NCBI RefSeq assembly: GCF_004006535.1
Contig: NZ_RLIH01000004.1
Location: forward strand, 62,001-126,000
From: Anaerosphaera multitolerans
GTDB taxonomy: Bacteria > Bacillota > Clostridia > Tissierellales > Peptoniphilaceae
Length of the DNA stretch: 64,000 bases
Direction: 5' to 3'
The notes beneath the pieces were generated by a model. It was given only the letters and a program-made list of their open reading frames with translations, did not search any database and was not told where the DNA came from. The position numbers were made by a program, and so were the translations under genes. This document shows, one piece after another, positions 16,450-24,449 of this stretch (position 1 is its first letter; each line of letters opens with the position of its first letter).

Positions 16450-17193
16450 TTAAATATTGTTACCTAAAACTTTTGAAATTTTTTTTGCGTAAAGTTTCAA
16501 AATATTTATGTTATTAACGTTTATATAATTATCTGATTTTAGGGAAGTGAAAGATAAACTAGCAACTGCTTTTTCTTCACTATTAAATATTGGAACAGCA
16601 ACTCCTTGTATACCTATTTGAAGTTCTTCATCACATATTGCATAACCTTTTCTCTGTATTTCATCTAAATCCTGAATCCAATCATCAATGTTTGTTATAG
16701 TAAAAGGCGTATTTTTAACGTTATTAGAATTTTTTAAAAGTTTGGCCACCTTATCTCTATCTAAGTAACTACATAAAATTTTTCCGGATGAGGTTGAGTG
16801 TATGGGCATAGAAAAACCTGTTCTAACATAAAACATAGAGGCATCTCCAGAGTCAGCATAATCTATGCAAATAATACTGTCGTGTTTTCTTACACAAAGT
16901 GCAATAGTCTTATTTAACTTACTACTAAGTTCTTGTATGTATGGTTTGCTTGCTTGTATTAAACTGTTTTCTTGATTAATGTTTTCACACAGAGTCAGTA
17001 CTTTATAACCAATTAAATAACGTTTCGTATTTTTATCTTGATGAGCATATGATTGCTCAGTTAAACATTTTAAAATTCTATGTGCAGAACTTGTGGAAAT
17101 ATTGATTTCTTTTGATACTTCTGAAACAGATAAACCGTTTTCCGAATGACTTAACAATTCTAAAGTTCTAAGAGTTCTTTTAATGAGTTCCAT
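16450..17193 (-). CDS. IclR-family transcriptional regulator of the ABC/phosphorylase operon
   Basis: 247-residue IclR regulator: N-terminal winged helix (RTLRTLELLSHSENGLSVSEVSKEIN, recognition helix STSSAHRILKCL, residues about 5-50) and C-terminal effector domain with the family motif YADSGDASMFYVRTG, SGKILCSYL and a late GIQGVAVPIF. It is first in the minus-strand operon and likely controls it. Tandem inverted repeats at 17241-17275 upstream are good candidate operators. The ATG has AAAGGATGG upstream. The effector is unknown; by family logic it should be the transported compound or its product. Confidence 0.9.
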   Translation of the reverse strand: MELIKRTLRTLELLSHSENGLSVSEVSKEINISTSSAHRILKCLTEQSYAHQDKNTKRYLIGYKVLTLCENINQENSLIQASKPYIQELSSKLNKTIALCVRKHDSIICIDYADSGDASMFYVRTGFSMPIHSTSSGKILCSYLDRDKVAKLLKNSNNVKNTPFTITNIDDWIQDLDEIQRKGYAICDEELQIGIQGVAVPIFNSEEKAVASLSFTSLKSDNYINVNNINILKLYAKKISKVLGNNI

Positions 17194-17240
17194 ATAACCA
17201 TCCTTTTTTAAAAGTAGTATAATAAAAGGCTCTAGCGCTA

Positions 17241-17275
17241 TCCCTTATAACGGGACAACATCTCTTGTAGAGGGA
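17241..17275. promoter_or_regulatory. Twin operator-like inverted repeats upstream of the IclR gene
   Basis: TCCCTTATAACGGGA (17241-17255) and TCTCTTGTAGAGGGA (17261-17275) match at 11 of 15 positions, each is itself an inverted repeat, and they begin 20 bases apart, about two helical turns. They lie about 50-80 bases before the IclR start codon. A -10-like TATACT or TATTAT on the minus strand sits between them and the gene. Otherwise 17276-17434 is AT-rich without recognisable features. Confidence 0.5.
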
Positions 17276-17434
17276 TTAATTGAATCATAACATTTGCATA
17301 TAGCATTGTCAATGGATAAAAGTATAAGAAGGGAATCTATTGTTATAAGAAAATAAAATTAATAGTTGATAACATATTTTATAATATATTTCAATTATCA
17401 TATATTAAATTAAGATACATATATGGTAATAAAA

Positions 17435-17472
17435 AGGCTGATAATAAATATTTTAATATTTATTATCAGCCT
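17435..17472 (-). terminator. 18-bp palindrome ending the mgsA transcript
   Basis: AGGCTGATAATAAATATT and its exact complement meet with a 2-base centre. On the minus strand the hairpin is followed by TTTTTATTACC, so it probably terminates mgsA. Confidence 0.75.
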
Positions 17473-17536
17473 CTAATAGGAATCTAGATATAATTTATTA
17501 ATTATCCTAGCTAAAAAGTGTAAAGATATTAGAGTA

Positions 17537-18013
17537 TTAAAGTTCAACGGATTCTACTCTGTTTTTAATGTTGGTGTTGTTATCTACTATCTCAACTTCA
17601 TATTCATCAGTGAACATTGGAGAGGAAATAATATAGTCTGCTGTGGTTTCGCAGGTTCCAATTGCAATGTTGTAGAGAGTGGAAATTCTTAAAAGAGCTT
17701 TTACGTCAGGATCGTGAGGCTGCATTTCCAAAGGGTCCCAAAAGAAAATTAAAACGTCAATTTCACTTTCACTTATTTTAGCTCCCAGTTGTTGATCACC
17801 GCCAAGAGGACCGCTGGCAAATTTTTCTATATTAAGTCCGGTGTGCTCTTCAATAATTGTAGCAGTGGTGCCAGTACCCATTAAGTGGTGAAATTGTAAG
17901 ATTTTCCTATGTTTTTTAACCCAATTTAAAAGCTCGTCTTTTTTATAGTCATGAGCTACTAGGGCTATGTTCTTTTTAGATTGGACTTTGATTTTCTTTT
18001 TTATATCATACAT
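17537..18013 (-). CDS. mgsA: Methylglyoxal synthase
   Basis: MgsA converts dihydroxyacetone phosphate to methylglyoxal and phosphate, a glycolytic bypass under phosphate limitation. The 158-residue protein has the family motifs ALVAHDYKK, HLMGTGTTATII, SGPLGGDQQLGAKI (catalytic aspartate), FFWDPLEMQPHDPDVKALLR (catalytic histidine and aspartate) and NIAIGTCETTADYII. The ATG at 18013 has GAGGAG seven bases upstream; the longer reading from a TTG overlapping that site is rejected. It follows the unknown gene at 18015-18341 by one base and is probably cotranscribed. Confidence 0.95.
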   Translation of the reverse strand: MYDIKKKIKVQSKKNIALVAHDYKKDELLNWVKKHRKILQFHHLMGTGTTATIIEEHTGLNIEKFASGPLGGDQQLGAKISESEIDVLIFFWDPLEMQPHDPDVKALLRISTLYNIAIGTCETTADYIISSPMFTDEYEVEIVDNNTNIKNRVESVEL

Positions 18014-18014
18014 A

Positions 18015-18341
18015 TTATAACTCCTCAATGCTTTTTGAAATAATAGTTTCTAAGTTGTTTAAATAATCTTCAACTCGTTTTTTTACGTCTATTACCATAC
18101 AAGTTGGCAGTATGGCAACATTTAAAGTGTTAATGTCGGGATGTTTGCTTTCTTTTTCTACTTTCTCAGGACTTATGGAAATCAACGTACTGACAGTGAT
18201 ATTTTTAGGGACATTTAAAAGATAGTCGACTTTTAAGATTTCATCCTTTTCTTCAACTGAAATTTTTTCAATTGAGGTTAGAGGAAGATTTTGTAAATTA
18301 TCTTTTAAATTTTCAATGGTTTTTTTAACGTTTATATTCAT
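18015..18341 (-). CDS. Hypothetical protein upstream of mgsA
   Basis: 108 residues, not recognised. No signal peptide or membrane segment is visible. It opens with an amphipathic helix (NVKKTIENLKDNLQN), has a beta-rich centre (DEILKVDYLLNVPKNITVSTLISISPEKV) and ends with a charged helix (KKRVEDYLNNLETIISKSIEEL). GGGAG lies six bases before the ATG at 18341. It is one base from mgsA, so the two are a likely operon, but no functional link can be drawn from sequence. Confidence 0.7.
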   Translation of the reverse strand: MNINVKKTIENLKDNLQNLPLTSIEKISVEEKDEILKVDYLLNVPKNITVSTLISISPEKVEKESKHPDINTLNVAILPTCMVIDVKKRVEDYLNNLETIISKSIEEL

Positions 18342-18433
18342 AATAATCTCCCTTCCTACAAAGTGTTTACCCAAATAATTTAATTTAGATGCCTTTAAAG
18401 TAAATAAAAAGGAAATTAATTTTAAATCCTAAA

Positions 18434-18462
18434 TTGACAGTAAGACCTTTATCCTATATAAT
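18434..18462 (+). promoter_or_regulatory. Promoter of rpsF-ssb-rpsR
   Basis: TTGACA (18434-18439), 17-base spacer, TATAAT (18457-18462): a full consensus sigma-A promoter. Confidence 0.9.
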
Positions 18463-18468
18463 GTTTTA

Positions 18469-18529
18469 GTCCAAAGAATCCTTGCTCATTTAGGGAAATG
18501 AGCCGATAGTCCAAAGGGAGGTGAATGAC
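18469..18529 (+). promoter_or_regulatory. rpsF leader, S6:S18-binding type
   Basis: The leader contains GCTCATTT (18484-18491) paired with AAATGAGC (18496-18503), directly followed by CCG at 18503-18505. A helix with an adjoining CCG is the hallmark of the S6:S18 autoregulatory leader known in many bacteria. A TAGTCCAAAG repeat flanks the hairpin on both sides. Feedback control is inferred from that resemblance. Confidence 0.65.
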
Positions 18530-18814
18530 ATGAATAAGTATGAAGTTATTATTATGTTTTACCCAGATGTAGAAGAGGAAAAGAGAGTTTCCGTTTTTGA
18601 AAGACTTAAGGGTATTCTTGAGTCAAAGGGAACTATTTCTAATGTTGATGAATGGGGACTTAGAAAATTAGCTTATGAAATTGAATACTATAAAGAAGCG
18701 TATTACATCTTAGTTGAATTCGAAGCTGACCCAGATGCTGTGAAAGAATTTGATAGAGTTTCTAAGATTTCAGATTCAGTTATGAGACACATGGTTGTCA
18801 GATTAGATAAGTAG
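18530..18814 (+). CDS. rpsF: 30S ribosomal protein S6
   Basis: 94-residue S6, a small-subunit protein that binds S18 and 16S rRNA. Typical segments: MNKYEVIIMFYPDVEEE at the start, DEWGLRKLAYEIEYYKEAYYILVEFEADPDAV and the end MRHMVVRLDK. The ATG at 18530 has GGGAGGTG seven bases upstream; the GTG at 18521 overlaps this and is rejected. First gene of the rpsF-ssb-rpsR operon, behind a consensus promoter and an S6:S18-type leader. Confidence 0.97.
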   Translation: MNKYEVIIMFYPDVEEEKRVSVFERLKGILESKGTISNVDEWGLRKLAYEIEYYKEAYYILVEFEADPDAVKEFDRVSKISDSVMRHMVVRLDK

Positions 18815-18822
18815 GTGATTTA

Positions 18823-19338
18823 ATGAACAACGTATGTTTAATTGGAAGACTTACACGAGATCCGGAGCTTAGATATACTCCAAGTGGCGCTGCAGTAGTT
18901 AGGTTTACCATTGCTGTGGACAGACGTATGTCTAAGGAAAGAAAGATGGAAGCTGAGGCTAAAAACCAACCGACAGCAGATTTTATATCCTGTACGGCTT
19001 GGAATAAAACAGCGGAATTAATTGCAAACTATCTTCAAAAGGGAAGAAGAATAGGTGTGCAAGGACGTATTCAAACAGGAAGCTATGAAAAAGACGGTCG
19101 TACAGTTTATACTACTGACGTAATTGTTGATACTATGGAATTTTTAGATGCTATGCAACAGGGACAATCTCAAATGCAAAGACCTAACTACGGTCAAAAT
19201 CAAGGTGGACCTGTAAATTCAGCATATTCTAATGAGTTTAATCAATCTTCAAATAGTTTCGGCAGTAACTCAGACAGTGATTTTTCTGATGATATGGACG
19301 GTTTTTTCCCAATTGATAACGAAGACATTCCATTCTAA
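18823..19338 (+). CDS. ssb: Single-stranded DNA-binding protein
   Basis: 171-residue SSB. The OB fold spans about residues 1-110 (MNNVCLIGRLTRDPELRYT, AVVRFTIAVDRR, FISCTAWNKTAELIANYLQKG). A flexible Gln/Asn/Gly/Ser-rich linker follows, then the acidic tip DNEDIPF, the standard protein-interaction end. It coats single-stranded DNA in replication and repair. It lies between rpsF and rpsR, the classic Bacillota arrangement. Confidence 0.97.
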   Translation: MNNVCLIGRLTRDPELRYTPSGAAVVRFTIAVDRRMSKERKMEAEAKNQPTADFISCTAWNKTAELIANYLQKGRRIGVQGRIQTGSYEKDGRTVYTTDVIVDTMEFLDAMQQGQSQMQRPNYGQNQGGPVNSAYSNEFNQSSNSFGSNSDSDFSDDMDGFFPIDNEDIPF

Positions 19339-19351
19339 AGGAGGGTAGAAA

Positions 19352-19576
19352 ATGCAAAGAAGATTTAGACCTAGAAAAAAGGTGGATCCTTTTGAAAAAG
19401 ATCCAAATAAGAAGATTGACTATAAAGATGTAGCGTTATTGAAAAACTACATTAGTGATAGAGGTAAGATTTTACCAAGAAGAGTAACCGGTCTTAATGC
19501 AAAACACCAAAGAGAAATGACAAGAGCTATTAAAAGAGCTCGTCAAATTGCATTGATTCCTTATTCTGCAGATTAA
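19352..19576 (+). CDS. rpsR: 30S ribosomal protein S18
   Basis: 74-residue S18 with the basic N-terminus [16 protein letters not shown], the core [24 protein letters not shown] and the end [18 protein letters not shown]. It partners S6 on the platform of the 30S subunit. GGAGGG precedes the ATG. Last gene of the operon, followed by a strong terminator. Confidence 0.97.
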   Translation: MQRRFRPRKKVDPFEKDPNKKIDYKDVALLKNYISDRGKILPRRVTGLNAKHQREMTRAIKRARQIALIPYSAD

Positions 19577-19579
19577 TTT

Positions 19580-19602
19580 AGAAGCCGTAGGGCTTCTTTT
19601 TT
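19580..19602 (+). terminator. Terminator after rpsR
   Basis: AGAAGCC and GGCTTCT form a 7-bp stem with a GTAG loop, followed by six T. Confidence 0.92.
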
Positions 19603-19620
19603 ATTGCAAATTAGAATATC

Positions 19621-19649
19621 TTTATATTGATGTGATATTATTGTATAAT
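19621..19649 (+). promoter_or_regulatory. Promoter of the OppA-like gene
   Basis: TTTATA, 17-base spacer, TATAAT at 19644-19649; the -35 is weak. Confidence 0.5.
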
Positions 19650-19680
19650 GTTAGAATATTTATTTATAAGGAGGAAAACA

Positions 19681-21315
19681 ATGAAGAAAAACAGTGCTGT
19701 ACTAACTGTACTGATATTGATTTTAACATTGATTTTAACATCCTGTGGTGGAATAAAGAGAAAGCCGACCACAGATTCCGCTGACGGGAAAATCCTTTAT
19801 ACTAACGTTAAGTTGGAGCCGATTACTTTAGATCCTGCTCTTTCAACTAATGCTTCTGAAATTTGGATTTTAGACCATGTTTTTGAAGGACTTATGAAGT
19901 TTAACAATAAAGGTGAAATAGTGCCGGGAATGGCATCAAAATTAGAAGTCTCTGAGGATAAATGTACTTATCTTTTTACATTGCGAGATGCAAAATGGTC
20001 TAATGGGGATGCTGTTACAGCCTATGATTTTGAATATGCATGGAAGCGAATTTTAGACTCGGATTTGGAAAGTCCCTATACCTATCAACTTTATTACTTG
20101 GAAAATGTAGAGGATTACAATAAAGGGAAAGCAGACATAGAAGATATTGGGGTAAAAGCCCTTAATGATAAAACTTTAGAAGTTAAATTGAAAGTTCCTA
20201 CTTCATATTTTAATGAATTAATGGCCTTTTGTTCATTTTATCCTGTTCATAGAGAAACTGTGGAGAAAAATTCCGATTGGGCTGAAAATCCAACAGATAG
20301 CAGCTATATTTGCAACGGTCCTTTTAAAATTATTAATTGGGAAACCAATTCAAAGATTCAAATTGCAAAAAATGAAGAGTATTATGGAGCAAGTAATATA
20401 AATTTGGCGGAAATAGATTTTAATTTAATTAAAGATGAAGAAAGGGAGTGGGAAAAATATAATGAGGGTGAGCTGGACTTTATAATAAATCCCTTAAGTT
20501 TAGCTATAGAGGAAATGTTGGACAGTAAGGATTCTCAGTTAGTAATGGGAAGTGATTTGGGAGTTTACTGTTATGGTTTTAACTGTGAGAGGGCTCCTTT
20601 CGACAATGAGAAGTTGAGAGAGTCACTTTCTCTTAGTATTGACCGAAATAAAATAGTAAAGGAAGTTTTAAAAGGAGGTCAAAGTTCTGCGGGAGGAATT
20701 GTTCCCGAGGGATTTTTTGACGATGAGGGAAGAGATTTTAGAAAATCAAATGGAAAGCTTACAGTTAAAGATCTAAATAGGGCAGGCGAATTATTGGAAG
20801 ATGGTCTAAAAGAGGCTAAGATGACCAGGGAGGATTTAAAGGAGTTTACTCTTATCTATTATGGTGGTGAGTTACAGGAAGCTATAGCTGAAGCGATAGG
20901 GGAGATGTGGAGAGAAAATCTCGGAATTGAAATGAATTTTGAAAATTTAAGTTTTGAAGATTTTAAAAATCGCCTTTCTGAAGGGGATTATGAAATAGCA
21001 GCATTTAATTGGACTGGAGATTATTCGGATCCTATGACCATGTTAGAGATATTTGAAAGTGGCAATTATTTTAATAAGTTCGGCTATGAAAATTTAGACT
21101 ATGATGAACTTATAAGTACTGCTAAAGATACTGATAATGAAAAGGAACGCATGGATGCTATGAAGGAAGCTGAGAAATTGATTATGGAAGAGCTGCCGGT
21201 TATGCCGATTTATTTTAACAGTTACTCCTATATTCAAAAACCAAGTGTCAATGGGGTTTATAAGGCGGCGACAAAGTATCCCAATTTGACTAAGGTGGAG
21301 TTAATTGAGAAATAA
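19681..21315 (+). CDS. Peptide ABC transporter substrate-binding lipoprotein (OppA/DppE type)
   Basis: 544-residue SBP_bac_5 protein. Signal peptide with lipobox ILTSCGG (lipidated cysteine near residue 22). Family segments are EPITLDPALSTNASEIWILDHVFEGLM, WSNGDAVTAYDFEYAWKRILD, ICNGPFKIINWETNSKIQIAKNEEYYG and LRESLSLSIDRNKIV, typical of oligopeptide-binding proteins. AAGGAGG precedes the ATG at 19681; the longer frame from 19648 spoils the signal peptide. No permease or ATPase genes are adjacent, so it is an orphan that must work with a transporter encoded elsewhere. Confidence 0.9.
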   Translation: MKKNSAVLTVLILILTLILTSCGGIKRKPTTDSADGKILYTNVKLEPITLDPALSTNASEIWILDHVFEGLMKFNNKGEIVPGMASKLEVSEDKCTYLFTLRDAKWSNGDAVTAYDFEYAWKRILDSDLESPYTYQLYYLENVEDYNKGKADIEDIGVKALNDKTLEVKLKVPTSYFNELMAFCSFYPVHRETVEKNSDWAENPTDSSYICNGPFKIINWETNSKIQIAKNEEYYGASNINLAEIDFNLIKDEEREWEKYNEGELDFIINPLSLAIEEMLDSKDSQLVMGSDLGVYCYGFNCERAPFDNEKLRESLSLSIDRNKIVKEVLKGGQSSAGGIVPEGFFDDEGRDFRKSNGKLTVKDLNRAGELLEDGLKEAKMTREDLKEFTLIYYGGELQEAIAEAIGEMWRENLGIEMNFENLSFEDFKNRLSEGDYEIAAFNWTGDYSDPMTMLEIFESGNYFNKFGYENLDYDELISTAKDTDNEKERMDAMKEAEKLIMEELPVMPIYFNSYSYIQKPSVNGVYKAATKYPNLTKVELIEK

Positions 21316-21366
21316 ATTTAGGAGATTATCTTAATAAAAATTTAAAATCAACTAAAGACAATTTAA

Positions 21367-21392
21367 AGGGTAGGAGCTTCCTACCTTTTTTT
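21367..21392 (+). terminator. Terminator after the OppA-like gene
   Basis: GGTAGG and CCTACC pair around an AGCTT loop, followed by seven T. Confidence 0.88.
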
Positions 21393-21423
21393 ATGGGAAT
21401 TTAAGCTATATACTTTCTTAGTA

Positions 21424-21453
21424 TTGACAAAGATGGTCAGAAAGTAATATAAT
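21424..21453 (+). promoter_or_regulatory. htpG promoter
   Basis: TTGACA (21424-21429), 18-base spacer, TATAAT (21448-21453), immediately before the CIRCE repeat. Confidence 0.8.
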
Positions 21454-21454
21454 A

Positions 21455-21481
21455 TTAGCACTTGATAAGATAGAGTGCTAA
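21455..21481 (+). promoter_or_regulatory. CIRCE operator (HrcA-binding) at htpG
   Basis: TTAGCACTT-N9-GAGTGCTAA, one base off the CIRCE consensus TTAGCACTC-N9-GAGTGCTAA. It begins one base after the -10 box and ends 16 bases before the start codon, so bound HrcA would block initiation. Confidence 0.92.
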
Positions 21482-21496
21482 TAAGGAGGAGATAAT

Positions 21497-23350
21497 ATGG
21501 TTAAAAGAAAGTATAAGGCGGAATCCAAAAGGTTAATGGAGTTAATGGTAAATTCCATTTATACCAATAAAGAAATTTTTTTAAGAGAGTTGATTTCCAA
21601 CGCATCTGATGCCATAGATAAAATGTACTATAAATCTCTATCAGATGAAAACTTGGTATTTAATAAAGATGATTACTATATTGAAATAAGTTTTGACAAA
21701 GAAGAAAGAACTATTACTGTAAGGGATACCGGAATCGGTATGAGTGAAGAGGACTTAGATGAAAACTTAGGTACCATTGCTAAAAGTGGAACTCTTGAGT
21801 TTAAAAATGAGCTTGCTAAGGAAGATAAGACGGCTGAAATTATAGGACAATTTGGAGTGGGATTTTATTCCTCTTTTCTAGTGGCGAAAAAAGTTTCAGT
21901 TTTAACTAAAAAGTATGGAGACGATAAAGCTTGGCTATGGGAATCAGAAGATGTTGAAGGTTATTCTATTGAAGAGGCTGAAAAGGATAGTCATGGTACT
22001 GAGATTACACTGTACTTAAAAGATAATACGGAAGATGATAACTTTGACGACTTTTTAAATGAATATAGAATTGAATCTCTTGTAAAGAACTATTCAAATT
22101 ACATTAGATATCCTATAAAAATGCTTATGACAAAGACAAAGGTAAAAGATGAAGAGGCGGAGACTCCCGAGTATGAAGAATATAAGGAGCTTGAAACTTT
22201 AAATTCAATGATTCCAATTTGGAAAAAGAACAAGTCGGAATTAAAAGATGAGGACTATATTAATTTTTACCACGACCAACACTACGGATTTGACAATCCC
22301 CTTACATGGATTCACATTAATGTAGAGGGAGCTGTATCCTATAGGGCGATACTCTATATCCCCGAGGCACAACCCTTTGACTTTAGGTCTAAAAGCTATA
22401 AAAAGGGACTTCAACTATATTCAAATGGCGTTTTAATTATGGATAAGTGTGAAAAACTACTACCTGACAGTTTCTCCTTTGTAAAGGGAGTTGTTGATTC
22501 AGAGGATTTATCTTTAAATATATCTCGTGAAATCCTACAGGAGGATAGACAGCTTAGAGTTATAGCTAAAAACATTGAAAATAAAATAATTTCCGAATTG
22601 AAAAAAATGCTTAAAAATGACAGGGAAAAATATGAAAAATTCTATGAAAGTTTTGGTCAAACTATAAAAATAGCAGTCTATGAATCTTATGGAATGGAAA
22701 AGGATAAACTTCAGGATCTTTTTTTATTTTATTCATCTAAGGAGAAAAAGCCTATTACACTTGAGGAATACTTTAAAAATATGAAAGAAGATCAGGATAA
22801 GATTTACTATGCAACGGGAAGCAGTATTGAAGTAATAGATAAGTTGCCTCAGGGAAGCGGACTAAAGTCCAAAGATATTGAAATACTATACCTAACTGAT
22901 CCGATAGATGAATTTGTTCTAAAGGTAATGGGCAGTTATAAGGAAAAGGAATTTAGTTCAATTTCTCAAGAACTTGAAAGTGGAAAGGAAGAGGAGACAA
23001 AGGACGAGCTATTTGAAAAGATGAAGACTATTTTAGGTGATGAAGTAGTTGAGGTAAAGGCATCTGAAAATCTGGGAGACAATCCTGTGGCATTACTTTC
23101 CAGAGGTGATTTGTCCATTGAAATGGAAAAAGTACTTCAATATCAGGAAAATAATCAAATAAAGGCTCAAAAGGTATTAGAAGTAAATAAAAATCACAGT
23201 ATTTATAAAAAGCTTGAGGACTTAAAGGACAATGAAGAGGAATTAAAGTTATATACCAATTTGTTGTACAATCAAGCAAGGTTAATTGAGGGACTTCCAA
23301 TAGAAGATCCTGTGGAGTATACTAAAAATATTTGGAAATTAATAGATTAA
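21497..23350 (+). CDS. htpG: Molecular chaperone HtpG (Hsp90)
   Basis: 617-residue Hsp90 chaperone, cytosolic. The N-terminal GHKL ATPase motifs are [12 protein letters not shown] (about residues 31-42), RDTGIGMS and [12 protein letters not shown]. The middle domain carries the conserved catalytic arginine in LNISREILQ (near residue 343). The C-terminal dimerisation region is complete. AAGGAGGAG precedes the ATG. The promoter carries a CIRCE operator, so expression should be HrcA-controlled, unlike the CIRCE-independent htpG of Bacillus subtilis. Monocistronic. Confidence 0.97.
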   Translation: MVKRKYKAESKRLMELMVNSIYTNKEIFLRELISNASDAIDKMYYKSLSDENLVFNKDDYYIEISFDKEERTITVRDTGIGMSEEDLDENLGTIAKSGTLEFKNELAKEDKTAEIIGQFGVGFYSSFLVAKKVSVLTKKYGDDKAWLWESEDVEGYSIEEAEKDSHGTEITLYLKDNTEDDNFDDFLNEYRIESLVKNYSNYIRYPIKMLMTKTKVKDEEAETPEYEEYKELETLNSMIPIWKKNKSELKDEDYINFYHDQHYGFDNPLTWIHINVEGAVSYRAILYIPEAQPFDFRSKSYKKGLQLYSNGVLIMDKCEKLLPDSFSFVKGVVDSEDLSLNISREILQEDRQLRVIAKNIENKIISELKKMLKNDREKYEKFYESFGQTIKIAVYESYGMEKDKLQDLFLFYSSKEKKPITLEEYFKNMKEDQDKIYYATGSSIEVIDKLPQGSGLKSKDIEILYLTDPIDEFVLKVMGSYKEKEFSSISQELESGKEEETKDELFEKMKTILGDEVVEVKASENLGDNPVALLSRGDLSIEMEKVLQYQENNQIKAQKVLEVNKNHSIYKKLEDLKDNEEELKLYTNLLYNQARLIEGLPIEDPVEYTKNIWKLID

Positions 23351-23375
23351 AGGGTTGCTAAGGCAGCCCTTTTTT
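23351..23375 (+). terminator. Terminator after htpG
   Basis: AGGGTTGC and GCAGCCCT pair (one G-T) around TAAG, followed by six T. Confidence 0.88.
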
Positions 23376-23407
23376 ATAAAAAAATTTTAAAAAGTCACTA
23401 ATTTTTA

Positions 23408-23436
23408 TTGACAGGAAAACCATATTGCTGTATTAT
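23408..23436 (+). promoter_or_regulatory. pyrBI promoter
   Basis: TTGACA (23408-23413), 17-base spacer, TATTAT (23431-23436). The predicted start near 23443 gives a leader of about 90 bases. Confidence 0.8.
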
Positions 23437-23450
23437 TATTCAGAAAGAAA

Positions 23451-23519
23451 TTAGTGCAGGGCGCTAAGAAAAGTTTGATATATTGTTACTTGCTTGCCAC
23501 CTGCAGAGCAAGTTTTTTT
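23451..23519 (+). promoter_or_regulatory. pyrBI leader attenuator
   Basis: A tight hairpin TTAGTGC-AGG-GCGCTAA (23451-23467) is followed by a terminator: ACTTGCT (23488-23494) with AGCAAGT (23507-23513) and T23513-23519. The terminator ends 14 bases before the pyrB start. TGCAGG at 23455-23460 is also complementary to CCTGCA at 23500-23505, which would join the two hairpins. No PyrR-binding consensus was seen. Attenuation in response to pyrimidines is inferred. Confidence 0.6.
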
Positions 23520-23533
23520 ATGAGGAGGTTATT

Positions 23534-24448
23534 ATGCTTAGGCACTTAATTCAACCGTTAGATTTTACAACTGAAGAATTTGAAGTTTTATTTAGACTAG
23601 CTGATGATATTTTACTAAACCCCAAAAAATATAGTGAGGTTTGTAATGGTAAATTGTTGGCCAGTCTTTTTTTTGAGCCGTCAACACGTACAAGACTTTC
23701 CTTTGAATCGGCAATGATTAGGCTTGGAGGTTCTGTAGTGGGATTTTCAGATGCCAACGTTTCATCAACTGCCAAGGGAGAATCCCTTACTGATACTTTA
23801 AGAACTGTGGAGAATTATGCAGATATTGCAGCAATGAGACATCCAAAAGAAGGCGCGGCTCTTTTAGCATCAAAACACATGACCAATATGCCTATAATTA
23901 ATGCGGGAGATGGAGGACACCAACATCCCACACAGACCCTTACTGACTTAATGACCATAAGACATTATATGGGAAGATTTGATAATTTAACTGTTGGACT
24001 TTGTGGAGACCTTATGTTTGGAAGGACTATTCACTCACTGGTAAGAGCTATGAACAGATATGAAAATGTGAAATTTGTATTTATTTCGCCAAGGGAGCTG
24101 AAAATGCCTAAACAGTTCCTAGATGAAATCAGCCCGGAGAATTATATTGAAACTACAAGTTTAACAGATGAGATAGAAAATCTTGATATATTGTATATGT
24201 CCAGAGTACAGAAGGAAAGATTTGTATCTGAGGAAGAATATGTTAGACTAAAGGACTTTTTCATCTTGGACAATGAAAAGATGAGACTTGCAAAGGAAGA
24301 TATGATAGTACTTCATCCGCTGCCAAGAGTGAATGAAATAGCCACAGAAGTTGACAATGACAAAAGAGCGGTTTATTTTGAACAGGCAAAGTTCGGAATG
24401 TTTGTAAGAATGGCTCTAATTATGTTTTTATTAAACTTGGAGGTTTAA
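23534..24448 (+). CDS. pyrB: Aspartate carbamoyltransferase catalytic subunit
   Basis: 304-residue catalytic chain that joins carbamoyl phosphate and aspartate in de novo pyrimidine synthesis. Carbamoyl phosphate-binding [13 protein letters not shown] (about residues 46-58), HPTQTLTDL near residue 132, and the aspartate-site [10 protein letters not shown] are all intact. The ATG at 23534 has GAGGAGG; the longer in-frame reading from 23483 passes through the attenuator hairpin and is rejected. It is followed one base later by pyrI, so the enzyme should be the regulated, E. coli-like PyrB-PyrI form. Confidence 0.97.
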   Translation: MLRHLIQPLDFTTEEFEVLFRLADDILLNPKKYSEVCNGKLLASLFFEPSTRTRLSFESAMIRLGGSVVGFSDANVSSTAKGESLTDTLRTVENYADIAAMRHPKEGAALLASKHMTNMPIINAGDGGHQHPTQTLTDLMTIRHYMGRFDNLTVGLCGDLMFGRTIHSLVRAMNRYENVKFVFISPRELKMPKQFLDEISPENYIETTSLTDEIENLDILYMSRVQKERFVSEEEYVRLKDFFILDNEKMRLAKEDMIVLHPLPRVNEIATEVDNDKRAVYFEQAKFGMFVRMALIMFLLNLEV

Positions 24449-24449
24449 A

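Noticed and set aside
12193-17472. Transposon-like ends: the 17- and 18-bp palindromes both contain AGGCTG
   Set aside because: Each lies just past the 3' end of a minus-strand transcript, where a terminator is expected; there is no transposase and no target duplication.
19681-21315. Complete oligopeptide transporter operon
   Set aside because: Only the binding protein is present; the neighbours are rpsR and htpG, with terminators on both sides.
23483-23533. In-frame N-terminal extension or leader peptide of PyrB
   Set aside because: The extension begins at a TTG without a ribosome binding site and runs through the terminator hairpin; the ATG at 23534 has a perfect GAGGAGG.
23437-23533. PyrR-binding attenuator before pyrB
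   Set aside because: The conserved PyrR-binding loop (UCCAGAGAGG-like) is not present.
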